Shown: one piece after another, positions 50,099 through 60,974 of the stretch
How positions within the stretch are numbered: position 1 is the stretch's first letter
Layout: the number at the start of each line of letters is the position of its first letter
DNA from: Aurantiochytrium sp. KH105
Taxonomy: Eukaryota; Sar; Bigyra; Thraustochytrida; Thraustochytriidae
Assembly (NCBI GenBank): GCA_003116975.1
Contig: BGKB01000122.1
Coordinates: 1-64,000 of the forward strand
Reading direction: 5' to 3'
DNA length: 64,000 nucleotides
Made by a program: the position numbers and the translations under genes
Notes under the pieces: generated by a model
What the model saw: the letters and a program-made list of their open reading frames with translations, nothing else
Databases searched by the model: none
Told to the model about the DNA's origin: nothing

Positions 50099-52585
50099 AT
50101 CTTGCTGCTGCTTTCGTTTGGGCTGTTTGGACTTGCCTTGCTTTACCTGTCTGGAGACCTGGGCCGCAGCGGCTTGCGCACCGAGAGGGCCAAGAGCCGC
50201 AGGAGACAGTCCAGGTCCAAGCGTATTCATGGGTACCTCGTGCGTCAGAGCCTCTTGCAAGGCCGCTTGGCCCGCGGCCTGCACGGCCTCGGCATCTTCC
50301 TCCATCTGGTCCTTGTTCATGCCAGCCCCCGGGTCAGGCCACTGCCAGGAGATAATATCCCTGTAATCTCCGAGCTCTTTGCTGTCCTTGACGTCGCCCG
50401 CGTCGACGGCTTCCACGGGAACGTGCCATTGGACATCACCTGTAATTCGGTCAAAATAGTAGAGACGCTTTCTCTTTTCGTCCATGTACCGAAGGTAGCG
50501 CTGGCCCGAGTCTTCTTTCCCGAGGACGCGAAGGTAGCCGAGCGCGTCGTCGACAGCACTTGCATCGCCGGCGTCATTCAAGTCCTCGGCGTTGCGACGG
50601 CGCTCGAGCTCGACAGCATCAGTGCGCACATCCCGACGAAGAGACATGGACTCTGCATCAGCGGGTCCGAAAGCAGGTTTAAAGACGCCAGTCTGCTGGT
50701 CGTAGCGCACCACGCCTTTGAGATGGCCCATGCGACGAAAGGAACGCATGTCTGGTCGCCACGAGTGAACGAACTTGGCGGGAAGGTGACCGGGCCCAAG
50801 CTCAAGAATACCCTTTGCGTCAGGTGCGGCAGGATCAAAAACCCTCGTTTCCGGGTCCTCGGGGCGCACGCGTTTAGAGGCGCGGACGCGCATATTCTCG
50901 AGTGCCGCGCGCTCTCGCTTGCGCTGATTTGCGAGCGTTTCGTTGTTGGTGAATGCAAACGCCCTCGCCCCTAGAACGCCCCCGAGGCGGCCGGTTCGAT
51001 CAAACGGTGGGCTGAAAATGCAAGCGCGCGCGGCGGCAACATGACCTTCCCACTGCAGCTTGCGAATGAGTCGCCGCTGCCGGCGTTTGCGAGCCTGTTC
51101 TTGGCGCTGGTGGCGTGACTCGAGCGAGAATGAGCCATTGTCGGACGCGGCTTCCGCTGTGCTCAGCGCAATATCTTCGGACTCAGAGAGGGCCATGGTG
51201 CCGTCATCACCGGGGTCGGCGCCTTGCGAGGGTGGCGCCAGTAAGAAGGCGCGAAGTTTGCCCTCTGTGTCATGCGCGTAGACCTGGAAGCGCGCCAGTG
51301 GCTTGCCACTGCGTTCATTCATTTCGCCTCTTGCAATGCCATCAAATGGGTGAGGCACGGAAATGCGCGTTTTCTTGCTGCCATGAATGACAACCGAGGA
51401 GGCGGGGGAAGAGGAACCGGTGGCGGTCCCCGTCTGCGGGGCGACGGCAGCCTCTTGAGGATCGACGTACAAGTACTGGGCGTCTTGTTTCCAAACATTG
51501 GCAAGCGTCTCCCGTTGCTTGAGCAATAGGTCATCGAGGCGGCTCTCCATGAGCCGGAGCTGTGCGACGCCTGTTTCAAAGGTCTTGAGCGTTTCGGACT
51601 TTCGGGCAGCGCCAATGCTAACGAGGACGCGGCAGGTCAACTTGGCATTGACAGATGCAGGTTTCGCGCTGTCGCCGTCTGCGGCATCACTGGACTTGGC
51701 TCCATCATCTTCCTTCTTGTCGCCGGTGGGCGCAGTTTTTGAGACGTCCGTATTCTCGCGCTTGATGGCGCTAGCTTCTTTTGTTGCAGGCTCTTGCTTT
51801 TCTTTATCTTGGCCTTGCTCTGGGGCACGGGCGGCAACTTCGGTGGTGGCGAGGAAGCCGACTGTGTCGTCGACGGTGATTGACGTGCGTTCACGAACGG
51901 AGCGGAGAGCGTCAACTGCGGCCTGCTTGGACTGACGCATTTCGTTTTCCAGGATGCGGCGAAAGCCATCAATTGTTAAGTGGATCGGCGCTCGGTGCCA
52001 CAAGAGGCCGTCGCCGTCCCTCTCGGGGTCCGGCGCAGCCTCGGTGGCGAGCCACGAGAAACCTGTTTGCTCGATGCCGACGTGCATGGCCTTTTTGATA
52101 TTCTCATTAATGAAGCGTACGGTGCGTTCCGAGTTCGTTTTGCTGCGTTTGTGGTCTCCGTCAATGGCAAAGGAGATTTCGAGGTCAGTGTCTACGGCGC
52201 CGAGGCATGACTGGCCAGAGGCTTCACTCGTACGACGAAAGACCCCCAGGTCCTCCAATACGGTCAGAGTGCGCAGCAGATGAGGCCACCCAAGGCTGAT
52301 CGTCTGCGAGATGCGGTCGATATCGAACTCCTCGTCCCGGAGCTCGCAGCCGAGCATCATGCTTAGTAGGTCACGGATGCGCATAATAGAGCGTTCTTCG
52401 AGTTTAAACTTTTTGATTTGCTCGGGCGTGAGGGACGAGGACGCGTTTGCGCCTTCGCCCCGCTCGTCGACGTCCATGGTGTCGCTGGCGTTCTGGTCTT
52501 GGGCCGTGCGCACGGTTTCTTTTTCTTTTTTCAGATTTCCCTGGGCTCCGTTTGGCGCCGCGCTTGCGGCTGCGGCATCCTCCAT
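47294..52585 (-). CDS. giant Q-rich transcriptional co-regulator with WW-like, HMG-like and C-terminal PAH domains
   Basis: 1763 residues, one exon. The N-terminal region (about 60-230) is globular (SIMRIRDLLSMMLGCELRDE, FIDRISQT-like helices). Around 695-720 is a WW-like motif, KRKRLYYFDRITGDVQWHVP, lacking a canonical first Trp. From about 830 to 1690 the chain is dominated by poly-Gln tracts with His, encoded by mixed CAG/CAA. A segment near 1210-1260 (KLSPFGIFCAQHGFD, then FQWRHLSDGDKMVFRMAAS) has HMG/YABBY-like helices. The last 62 residues (MKFFEQVKTAFKDRPQIYSL, then FKLGKMSYEEIYRQVNALFS and EHPELMRSF) match a Sin3-type paired amphipathic helix. It probably bridges DNA-bound factors and a chromatin complex in the nucleus. 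I do not know this architecture. Confidence 0.7.
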
Positions 52586-54107
52586 GGCTAGGCTAGCAAT
52601 TTGAAACGAGAATAGAAAACGAGCGCGAGGTCAGGTTGGGTGCAGCCACGCCAAGCCAGGCCCAGTCAAGCCAGGCCCAGTCAAGCGAAGCCAAGCCGAG
52701 CCAAGCCGAGCCAAGCCAAGCCAAGCCGAGCCAAGCCGAGCCAAGCCGAGCCAAGCCAAGCCGAGCCAAGTCGAAAATAAGCCAAACCTAGGCCGTCCTG
52801 TTCGTTCGTGCCCTCGCTAGCGTGGCCTTTTCGGGGCTGCTGTCTGTGCTCCTGGCCTCGTGGTGAGGGTGGTGGCGGCCCTCGTCCTCCTCTCCTGTCG
52901 GGGCGTGGCAGCGGCGCGGGGGCTGTCCGAGAGGGTCTACGCGGGCCAGCCAAGGCGCTTGCGCGCGAGCGGCTTGCGCGGAAGCGGGCTCGCAGGCGCC
53001 GCGGAGACCAGCGGCACGCGAGCTCGCTGCGCCGCCCCGGCAGGCTCCGCTCGCCTGCCTGCCTGCCTGCCTGCCTGTCTGTCGGCCGGGCCTCCGCCTG
53101 CGCGGGGCGCGGGGTGCGGCGCGTGCGCGCGGCGCGGCAGGGGGAGGGCAATGAAGGCGCTGCGCGGCTCTGCTCCGCGCGGCGCGGGCGGGCGCGGGCG
53201 GGCGGCGGCGGCGGCGCAGGTTTTGGATTGAACGGAGGCCGCCCCTCTTCGGTCTGCAGCGCCGCGCAAGTCGGGATTGGCCGCGCCGCAAGTGCGCGCC
53301 GCCGCCCCGCAAGTCGGGAATGCGGCTTTGCCCCACTTGCGCTGGCTGCGGCGGCGGAGCTGACAGTTGTACGCAAGCTGCCAAGCCAAGCCAAGCCAAG
53401 CCGAGCCAAGAAAACTTGCGCGCGGTGGGCGCCCCAGCCGCGCCGCCGCGCAGAGGCGCAGAGGCGGCGTGCAAGACGCAAAAAAGGGCTCACGGTCGGA
53501 GTCAGGCACAGCGAGGCCGTTTGGCTGACCTGCAGGCCACGCGCGGGCAGGGAATTCTCAACCTATTCTTATTTTTTATTACACCATCATCACGGTGACT
53601 GACTGTGACATGTGAGATGAGTGTGGAAAGGCGAAATTTTCCCTCTCGTCCAGTTCGATCATTCCTTTGTTCATTGGTCGGCCATCGTCCGTTCACGTTT
53701 GGAGGGCATGGCAATGTATACGCAGGAAGGCCTGCGCTTGCCAGCATGCCTGTCTGCCTGCCTGCGTGCCTGCCTGCGTGCCTGCGTGCCCGCCCGAACG
53801 GGCGACAGTTGAGCGTGAGGTGAACGAAAGTTTTGGGCTCAGTATGAGAGGGAAGCCAGCAAGACCTTAGATGGCTGTAGGAGCCTGCTAGTGCTAGTGC
53901 GCCGAGGATGGTGGGGGGGGGGGGAGGCAAAAAATCCTGTGTATGATGGTGGTGGTGGAGGAGGACTTTGATGCCGATGATGGAAAAACCCTGGATTCGG
54001 AATGTCTGATCAAACAAACTTCGAAGTTGACTTTCCTGACATCAGCAAGAATGGCAAGATGAATTTTTGTGAAATGCGAACTGGGAGCGCCCGTGACTTT
54101 TGTTTTT
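52586..54107. promoter_or_regulatory. upstream region of the Q-rich gene, repeat-rich
   Basis: GGCTAGGCTAGC lies directly before the ATG (52586-52597). Then a long (CCAAG)(CCGAG)n pentanucleotide array at 52650-52770, (TGCC)n at 53055-53078, four or more CGCAAGT motifs at 53265-53345, a second short (CCAAG)n at 53380-53410, (TGCC/TGCG)n at 53745-53795 and a G11 run at 53912-53922. No gene is supported. Confidence 0.55.
52650..52770. repeat. (CCAAG/CCGAG)n pentanucleotide array
   Basis: About 24 pentamers alternating CCAAG and CCGAG upstream of the Q-rich gene, with a related shorter run at 53380-53410. Confidence 0.92.
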
Positions 54108-54127
54108 TTAACACGGAGTTCGCGAGT
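54108..54127 (+). repeat. left terminal inverted repeat
   Basis: Perfect 20-bp match to the reverse complement of 55781-55800. Confidence 0.95.
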
Positions 54128-54532
54128 GAAATGTCCCAAAAAAAGAAGGCCAATCGGCACCTAGACCCCTCCGGCATTGATTTTTTTTCGAATCGGTTGG
54201 TCGATCGTTCGCCCAACGGCGAGAAACGTCGATTGCCGGAGTCTTGGTCTGCAAAGTCAACTCGTTGCAAACTTTAGACCCGGGCGCACCGGGCAAGCGG
54301 GCGCGTGAAGGGCGGAGCAGAACGGGGAGGGGCGGCGCGCCTAGCGCGGGAGCAGACGGGGATCGCAGGCTCGCGGTCCCGCCGCGGCTGTGCGGGCCTT
54401 GCAGCCCAGGGAAGCCTGCGAAGGGCGCGCGGTCAAGGGCAGCCTGTGCGCGTGGTTCACGCACGGGCTTGCGCGGGAACGAGGCCATATGGAGGCAGCT
54501 GAAGAGGCGGCGCCGCCGGTTCTGCTGTGCGG

Positions 54533-55396
54533 ATGATGCGCAGCGACCAACCTGAGTACGACGACGCGAGGGGCTTTGTCATCCCCATTGCAGACCGCAA
54601 CCAGCCAGGCTGGGCGCACCGTCCCTCACACGGGAAGCTCTACGGCGAGAAGATCGACATGGAGCCGTGGCGAGCAACTATCCGCGAGATCTTCGAGCGA
54701 GGTATCCGAGACAAAGGCGCCAAACAGTCCGCTTCACTTATTCTCGAGAGCTTGGAGAAGCGCTATCCCTTCAGGATGGACATACCTGGGGAAGCCGACA
54801 TCAACACGGAGATCCAACGTCTTTTCAGACTTCAGAAGGAGGGTCGTCCTCTCGACACTCCAGCGGGCCGAGGTCTGGACAAGCGCTACGTTGCCACCCT
54901 TCGAGAAACTATCGACCAGAATACTACAAAGGACGAGGCCCTCGACTACTTCCGGAGCAGATGGGGCGCCACTGAGGCCGCGTTGACCGCGCTCGGAGGG
55001 CCAAAGCCAAGCAAGTTCCTCCAGGACAAGACCATCATCAACAAGTGGGCACAGATGCGAAGAGCTCGGCAATCCGCTGGCCATGGGCAAGCAACGCAAA
55101 GCACGCAAAGCAGCACGCAAAGCAGCACGCAAAGCAGCACGCAAGCGGAGCGTGCTCCCAAGCGGAAGCGCCACCGACTGGACCCGCGCTACGTCGCAAC
55201 GCTCCAGGAAGCCCTCGAGCAGTCCTTGACCACGATGGATGCCCACCACTTCTTCCGCGAGAAGTGGGGCCAGACCGAGGCAGACTGGAGTGCGATGCCA
55301 GGCGACAAGCCGGCGTCGTTTTTGGACGACAAGCAGCTCAAGACCAAGCTCGCCAACATGAAGCATGCCCTCAAGAAGCAGAGGTCGGAGGTTTGA
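54533..55396 (+). CDS. protein with a duplicated ~64-residue domain of unknown family, inside the TIR element
   Basis: 287 residues from ATG 54533 (a second ATG follows directly). After a start with GFVIPIADRNQPGWAHRPSH, a helical region (EPWRATIREIFERGIRDKGA, ending NTEIQRLFRLQKEGR) precedes two clear tandem copies of one domain. Copy A (54875-55065) runs LDKRYVATLRETIDQ ... DYFRSRWGATEAAL ... KFLQDKTIINKWAQM; copy B (55178-55368) runs LDPRYVATLQEALEQ ... HFFREKWGQTEADW ... SFLDDKQLKTKLANM. The N-terminal region may be a third, more diverged copy. The linker is a TQSS repeat from a 15-bp DNA repeat, followed by a basic KRKRHR patch. The many basic and aromatic residues suggest DNA binding, but I know no such family and see no nuclease motif. 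Confidence 0.7.
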   Translation: MMRSDQPEYDDARGFVIPIADRNQPGWAHRPSHGKLYGEKIDMEPWRATIREIFERGIRDKGAKQSASLILESLEKRYPFRMDIPGEADINTEIQRLFRLQKEGRPLDTPAGRGLDKRYVATLRETIDQNTTKDEALDYFRSRWGATEAALTALGGPKPSKFLQDKTIINKWAQMRRARQSAGHGQATQSTQSSTQSSTQSSTQAERAPKRKRHRLDPRYVATLQEALEQSLTTMDAHHFFREKWGQTEADWSAMPGDKPASFLDDKQLKTKLANMKHALKKQRSEV

Positions 55397-55780
55397 CGAC
55401 TTGCTGACCCCAGACGTAACGATAAACAAAGATCATTCCGATGCATTACAATCCAACTCTTCTACCCCGTCCATGCAGCACGTCCATGGCCTTGTCACGC
55501 CCTCCATACCTCCGCAAGGCCCGCACGCCCGCCCAGGGTCTCGCAGGTCCCGGTTCTGCCTGCTTGTTCCCTAAGATGCTTGCTGATGATTAGCTGCTGA
55601 TTAGGTCTTTGCCGGGCCGAAGCAACTTTGCAGGGACGGCCCGCACGCCCGCGCCCTTCCGGCCGGCGTCCTCCCCCGGGGGCGCGGGCACGCTGCCGCA
55701 GCCGCGCGCGGATCGAAGCAAAGCCGCACAGGGCTGATGCCCAGGAGGCCTTCGGAGAAGGAGAGGCCAGGTGGCACTTT

Positions 55781-55800
55781 ACTCGCGAACTCCGTGTTAA
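55781..55800 (-). repeat. right terminal inverted repeat
   Basis: Perfect 20-bp inverted copy of 54108-54127, followed outside by TTAAAATGAG. Confidence 0.95.
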
Positions 55801-56239
55801 TTAAAATGAGATAGTATCATCACATCTCACTGCATGCCTTTTACAACAAGCATACAGTTGTGCGCTGATCACTGGTCAAGTTCTCTCTCCCTGTCAGTAT
55901 ACCGACCTGTAAATGCTAGAGATCAAGCAAAGCAAATCGATTTCTTGTTTCATATCTCAAGTCAGCTGTCGTGGCCAGCTGCAAGACTTGCATTCGAGTT
56001 CCGTCAATCGAAGTTTCTACCGAGCACGCGGAAGCTGATGAAGAGCGACGAGACTGACCTAGGCTAAGGCGAAGCCTAGGACTAACCCTAGACCAAAGCT
56101 GAGAGCTAACATGGCTCCAAAAGAATACAAGGAACAAAGAATATCGGCAGTCACAGAAGCGCGGCGAAAACGACAATCTAGATTACAGGTTACAGGTTCG
56201 CCAGAGGACAGCATACTTGCACAACAGAGGCAACTTGTT
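55801..56239. other. flank between the TIR element and the peroxiredoxin gene
   Basis: Contains a perfect hairpin CCTAGGCT/AGCCTAGG (56058-56065, 56073-56080, 7-nt loop) about 160 bp beyond the peroxiredoxin stop. No gene. Confidence 0.5.
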
Positions 56240-57790
56240 CTACTCAAAGGACAAAGGACCCTCTGAAAGATCAGGCATTGGTGTGATTCGCAAGTATGGT
56301 TTGATGGTGGTGAATCCCTTGGGAAAGAGTTCCTCTGCCTTTTCCTCGGGCACATCCGGAAGGATGACCACATCCTCGCCGGCGGCCCAGTTGGCAGGCG
56401 TGCCAACGGCGTGGTATGAGGTAAGCTGCAGACTGTCGAGCGTCCGCAAGACTTCGTAAAAGTTGCGGCCCGTGTTTTCCGGATAGACGATGGAGAGCTG
56501 ACAGTCGCGATTGGGGTCGATGATGTACAGGGTGCGGTTCACAATGTTCCCCCGTGCATTGGCGACCCCGAGCAGCTGAGAGATCTCACCATCCTCATCG
56601 GCAATAACGGGAAAATTGACTTCGGTCTCTTGCGTTTCATTGATCTCCTTAATCCAGGCCTCGTGCGCGTCCACCGTGTCGCGGCTCAGACCGAGAATTT
56701 TGCAGTTGCGCGCCTCAAACTCATCCTGGAGCTTGGACACCATGCCGAACTCCGTCGTGCAGACCGGTGTAAAGTTGGCAGGGTGCGCGAAGAGCACGCA
56801 CCAGCTGCCCGTGACATAGTCGTGAAGGCTGATTTCGCCCTTGGTTGTCTGGGCCGTAAAGTCCGGCACTGCGCATTGTTAAAGATCGCCCGTTCGTTGG
56901 TTCGTTCGTTTGTTCGTTCGTTCGGGGTTGTCCATTTGCCCGTCAGTCAATCCGCTCGCTTCCTCGTCCCTCCTCCTCTTCCTTCGACCCCGATGCCTTC
57001 GAAGGTCTGTCTGACTCGCCGACGAGGCCTCGTTCTCTACGCTTTCCTCCTCCCCTCGACCACGTCAACCCCATCCATATCCGCGAGCCCGCATGCAGCG
57101 AGCGAGAACGAGGCGTCCACCGCGGCCGTGGCCCTCCTCGACGCGCCCCTTTCGCCGCGCAATAGCCAAGATTCGCCGAGGCGCCGGCGCTCTCTGTCCA
57201 CGTGCGACGACGCCCTGGTCTCACCAGCGCCGTTGACCTCGCGGCGCGGCGCGTCTCCTTCTACCCGCACGGGGCGCGCCTGCCTTCGTTCCTTCGCGAC
57301 CGACTGACTGCGCGGCCGCGGCGGGGGCGCTGGAGGCAGGCAGCGGGCGCCCGAGAACGAGACGCGGCGCGCGAGGGCCGTTGGCCGGAGACGCAGACGC
57401 AGACGGAGACGCCAAATAAGCAAGCAAGGGCTCGCTGGCTCAGCCTAGGGTTGCGCAGCTGTGTTTAGCTATGGCCAGGAGGCCTCCCTGTTCCCTGGCG
57501 AGGCCCCGCCCGCGCCGAGGCCCGGGAGGCTCTAGCGCCGCTGCTCGAGCGATCGGGCAGGGCGGGCCAGGTCCGAGCGGAGCGGGCGAGGGCAGGCGAG
57601 TACCTCGCCGCGTCTCCGTGCGTCTGCTCCGCGCGGCTCTGCGTGTCCAGAGCGCTGCCGGGCTCGTGCGCTCATGCCGTCCAATCCAGTCTTCAACCGA
57701 TCCGATCCGATCCGATTCCATCCACGCTGCCGCTTCTCCTCCCTCGGCTCCGCGCCGCCACGTACCTTGCTCGCCCACGAAGACGCCCAT
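56240..57790 (-). CDS. 1-Cys peroxiredoxin (Prx6 class)
   Basis: Exon 1 (57790-57766) encodes MGVFVGEQ plus one base and ends at a GTACGT donor; exon 2 (56868-56240) follows a GCGCAG acceptor, phase 1. The intron is 897 nt. The 217-residue product starts MGVFVGEQVPDFTAQTTKGE, as expected for the family. Peroxidatic Cys45 lies in FTPVCTTEFG; the Arg/Trp-containing YPENTGRNFYEVLRTLDSLQ and HAVGTPANWAAGEDVVILPD complete the Prx6 signature. No resolving Cys is evident. It reduces hydroperoxides in the cytosol. The intron carries (GTTC)n at 56890-56925. Without the distant exon the ORF has no ATG, which supports the splice. Confidence 0.9.
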
Positions 57791-58433
57791 GGTCGCTCGC
57801 TCGCCCGCCCGCCCGCGCGCGCGCGCAGCGTGCCTGCCTCGCTGCCTCGGTCCGCGCCGCGCCGCGATGCGAAGCGATGCGAAGCGATGCGATGCGATGC
57901 CGCGGTGCGAAGCGAGTCTGCCGCGCCTCGTCCCTGCGCCGCCTTCAGCCCGTTGTTACTGCCGCCTTTAGTATAGTCTGCCGCTCTTTGTCACTGGTCG
58001 CGCTCGAGTTCCTCGCCTCCGCCTCTGTGCCTGAGCTAGCTCGTGCGTGCGTGCTCGCGCGGCTCGTGCACCGCGGGCGCGGCGCTCTCGACGCCGTGCT
58101 CGGCCGCGCTGCGCGTCGCGGGGGCGGCGCGAGGCGGCGTCCGGAGCGAGGAGCGCTCGCGCCCGGGCGGCGAGGCGAGCGGCGGCGAGGCGAGCGGCGG
58201 CGAGGCGAGCGGCGGCAGCGGCGGGCGCGAGGGAGGCTTGCGCGGTGTCTGCCCTGCCGGGGGTCGACCCAGCGCGGCCCGCTGCCGCCGGACGGAGAAG
58301 CCGCGGCGTCTGCAGCTGCGGCGCCGAGCAAAGCACAGCAGCAAGGCCAGCACCGGCGGTGGCGGATGGGCCGGGTTGGGTCGGGGCCTCCCTCGGCGGT
58401 CCGCAGCGGTTTGATGCGCGAGGGTTTGACTGT

Positions 58434-58502
58434 GAACTTGAGTTTGAATTTGAACTTGAACTTGTATTCGAATTTGAATTCGAATTCGAATTCGAATTCG
58501 AA
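58434..58502. repeat. hexanucleotide (GAATTT/GAACTT/GAATTC)n array
   Basis: About 11 hexamers, the last five of which are perfect GAATTC units that make the tract self-complementary. Confidence 0.9.
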
Positions 58503-60180
58503 ATCTCGAGGGCGGCGAGCGGCGGCAGACCGGCAGCTTAGCTCCTGCCTGCCTGCCCGCGGCTGCCTGCAGCGGCTCGGGCTGTGCGCGGCCGCCGCAA
58601 CCAGCCACACCACGACCGTCGAGGCCGAGGCAGCAGTGCTGACTTCGAGGAAGACCACACCTCCTTCGTACAGTCAGTCAGTCAGCAGGCACTGGCACTG
58701 GCAAGCAAGCAGCAGTTGCAGGCGGGCAGCCCGGTGAGCGTCTTGCGCCAGCACGGAGCGAGCGCCCCGCTGCGGCTCAGCCTCCGCCGGCGTCAGCCTC
58801 TCGCCTCGGGCAGCCGAGGCCGCACCACTTGCAAGCTAGCTGTGCTGCTGCCTCCTCTGGCCGTGCGCAGCGCGGTTCGTCCGAAGGTATCGCTCGCGAG
58901 CTGAGCGGACCTGAGATACTACACGAGGGCGATGAAGTCGCTGCAAAAAGCAAGCAAGCAAGCAGGCGACACAAGCAAGCCTGAGCTGCGGCGGCCGAGG
59001 CGGAAGGCGTAGCGGCTGCGGCGCGCGGAAGGCGAGGCTCGCTGCGGCCGTCCAGCCACAGCGAGCCGTGCCGCGCGTCCTGCGAGCGAGTCAGCGAGCC
59101 AGGCCTGGTCGTGACGGGCGACGCGGAAACCCGCGGCAGACGACAGAAGACGGCGGCGACGCAGGACCCCCAGCTCGCAAGGGAGGGTTTCGCCGACGCG
59201 CCGAACCCTCTGGTTTCCTGCCATGGGTAGCGTTCTTCGGGAATACCCCATCGCGGCGGTACCACTGCGCGAAAGGAGTCGGATGTTCTCTCACATCAGC
59301 CGAGCGGAAAGAACGCGGGCCGGAGCAGGGGGGGTGCTTCTGGACGTTGGGACGACTTCGCGCAAAGTGTGTGCGCGGCAGGTCTTCTCGTTAGTAGAGT
59401 ATAGCTCGGCTAGGCGTCGTCGTCTTTGGCGGCCTCTCGTGTCGTTAGTTTATGGCGCATCTGTAGCTGCCTGCCAGTGCCGGGGCATTGCGTGCGCGAC
59501 AGCGACACCGACTGCGACAGTTGGCGAGCGTGCACATGTCAGCGTTGCGTGCTGCATACGTGCCTGTGCTGTGCTTGATCAGACAGTCAGTCGCGGTTCC
59601 GTCGCGGCCGAGAAGAGTCCATCGCGAGATTCTCACCGACTGCGGCAGCAAGCCTCAGCCAGCCAGCCAGCCAGAGCGCCCGCCGCGAGTTGGAACATTG
59701 CCGGGGTTGGGTCCCGTGTGTCTTGCTGGGATGGCGTCTTGGACGAGACCCTGAACAAACAGCTGCCATTGCCTGCGTTTGCTGCTGGAGCTGTGCTGGC
59801 CGTAGATGCATTTCTCAAAAAAATAAAGGGGGCCCCTTTGAAGACTAAGACTATACGCTCGAGAACTTGTGGCTTTCAACAACAATGGTGACAACGATGT
59901 GGTGGTATTGTGAACAAAATCTGACGTCGAGGAGGCGCGCTTAATGACCACTCCAGACAGCATCGAGCATCTGCGAGCAAAGATGGAAAAGGGGCGATCT
60001 CCCTTCTTGCTGTTATACTGCTGTTGCTGCTACTCTTTGCATTCATAAAAGATAACCCCGAACACTGACCGCCAGGCTGCTGCCGGCGGAACTGTGAGTC
60101 ATCGTCATGGTTGAATGGATCCATCAATCTGTCCGCAGCTGCAGCTACAGATACCCATCAATGAAAACTTGCCGCAGCCA

Positions 60181-60308
<128 letters not shown>

Positions 60309-60974
60309 GGCTGCAGGTTAATACATACTATTGTGCTTTTCTTTTTAGACTTGATCATTTGTGTTGCGCCCGCGTCCTTCGTCAAAGAGTTGCAGTGTTG
60401 CTTTCCACGCGCCGAGAATCACGGTGCATCGTGTCCAACTCGCTGAGGAGAAGTCCTTACCAAGATGGACCCAAGTTTACTGTTCGCTTCGCGATAAACT
60501 ATGACCTGGACTCGTCGAGACCAGTGCCACAGTGGATCCATGCATGTGGACGACTTCACTGTCAAGGTGATAAAAGCATCCAGCCAGCCAGGCATGCGCG
60601 CAGGCATGCAGCAGCCAGGCATACAGGCAGCCCTGCTCCACAAGCCGCAAACATAAGCTTTCCACGGTGGATGATGAAAAGGAGAGACTGGAAAGAGTAA
60701 AGCATAGACCTTTCACTACAAAGGAAGAAAGTCCACTTCGAGGAGTCCGCGGCACGAACGAAAGGCAGTCGCGTACTCGGCTGGCACAGAATCGTAGGCA
60801 ACGCGCGGAGCCGGCGGATCGTGACCAAACGACCGGGCAGCTTCCGCTCAGCCCGGTGAACGAACGGACGGTCGAACGAACGAGCGATCGAACGAACGGA
60901 CGAACGAACGAACAACCAACGCGAGATCGGTTCGTTTGCCTGCAAGAAAAAGGATACAGGCAGACAGACAAACG

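Larger units (their letters stand above)
54108..55800. mobile_element. 1.7-kb TIR element with TTAA ends, unknown family
   Basis: TTAACACGGAGTTCGCGAGT at 54108-54127 is repeated as its exact reverse complement at 55781-55800, and similarity continues inward for about 8 more bases with mismatches. TTAA occurs at both outer ends, fitting either a TTAA target duplication around a CACGGAGTTCGCGAGT inverted repeat or a TIR that starts with TTAA. Inside lies one gene (54533-55396) plus GC-rich untranslated flanks. No known transposase motif is visible, so it may be a non-autonomous element that carries a gene, or an autonomous element with an unfamiliar protein. Confidence 0.75.

Noticed and set aside
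54002-54277. 91-codon ORF spanning the left inverted repeat
   Set aside because: It crosses the element boundary and has no recognisable domain; more likely chance.
57643-58737. 364-codon plus-strand ORF
   Set aside because: Runs through simple repeats and across the GAATTC array; opposite strand equally open; no recognisable motif.
59223-59891. 222-codon plus-strand ORF starting at an ATG
   Set aside because: Cys/Arg/Ala-rich sequence without any motif, overlapping open frames on the other strand; kept only as a note in the regional entry.
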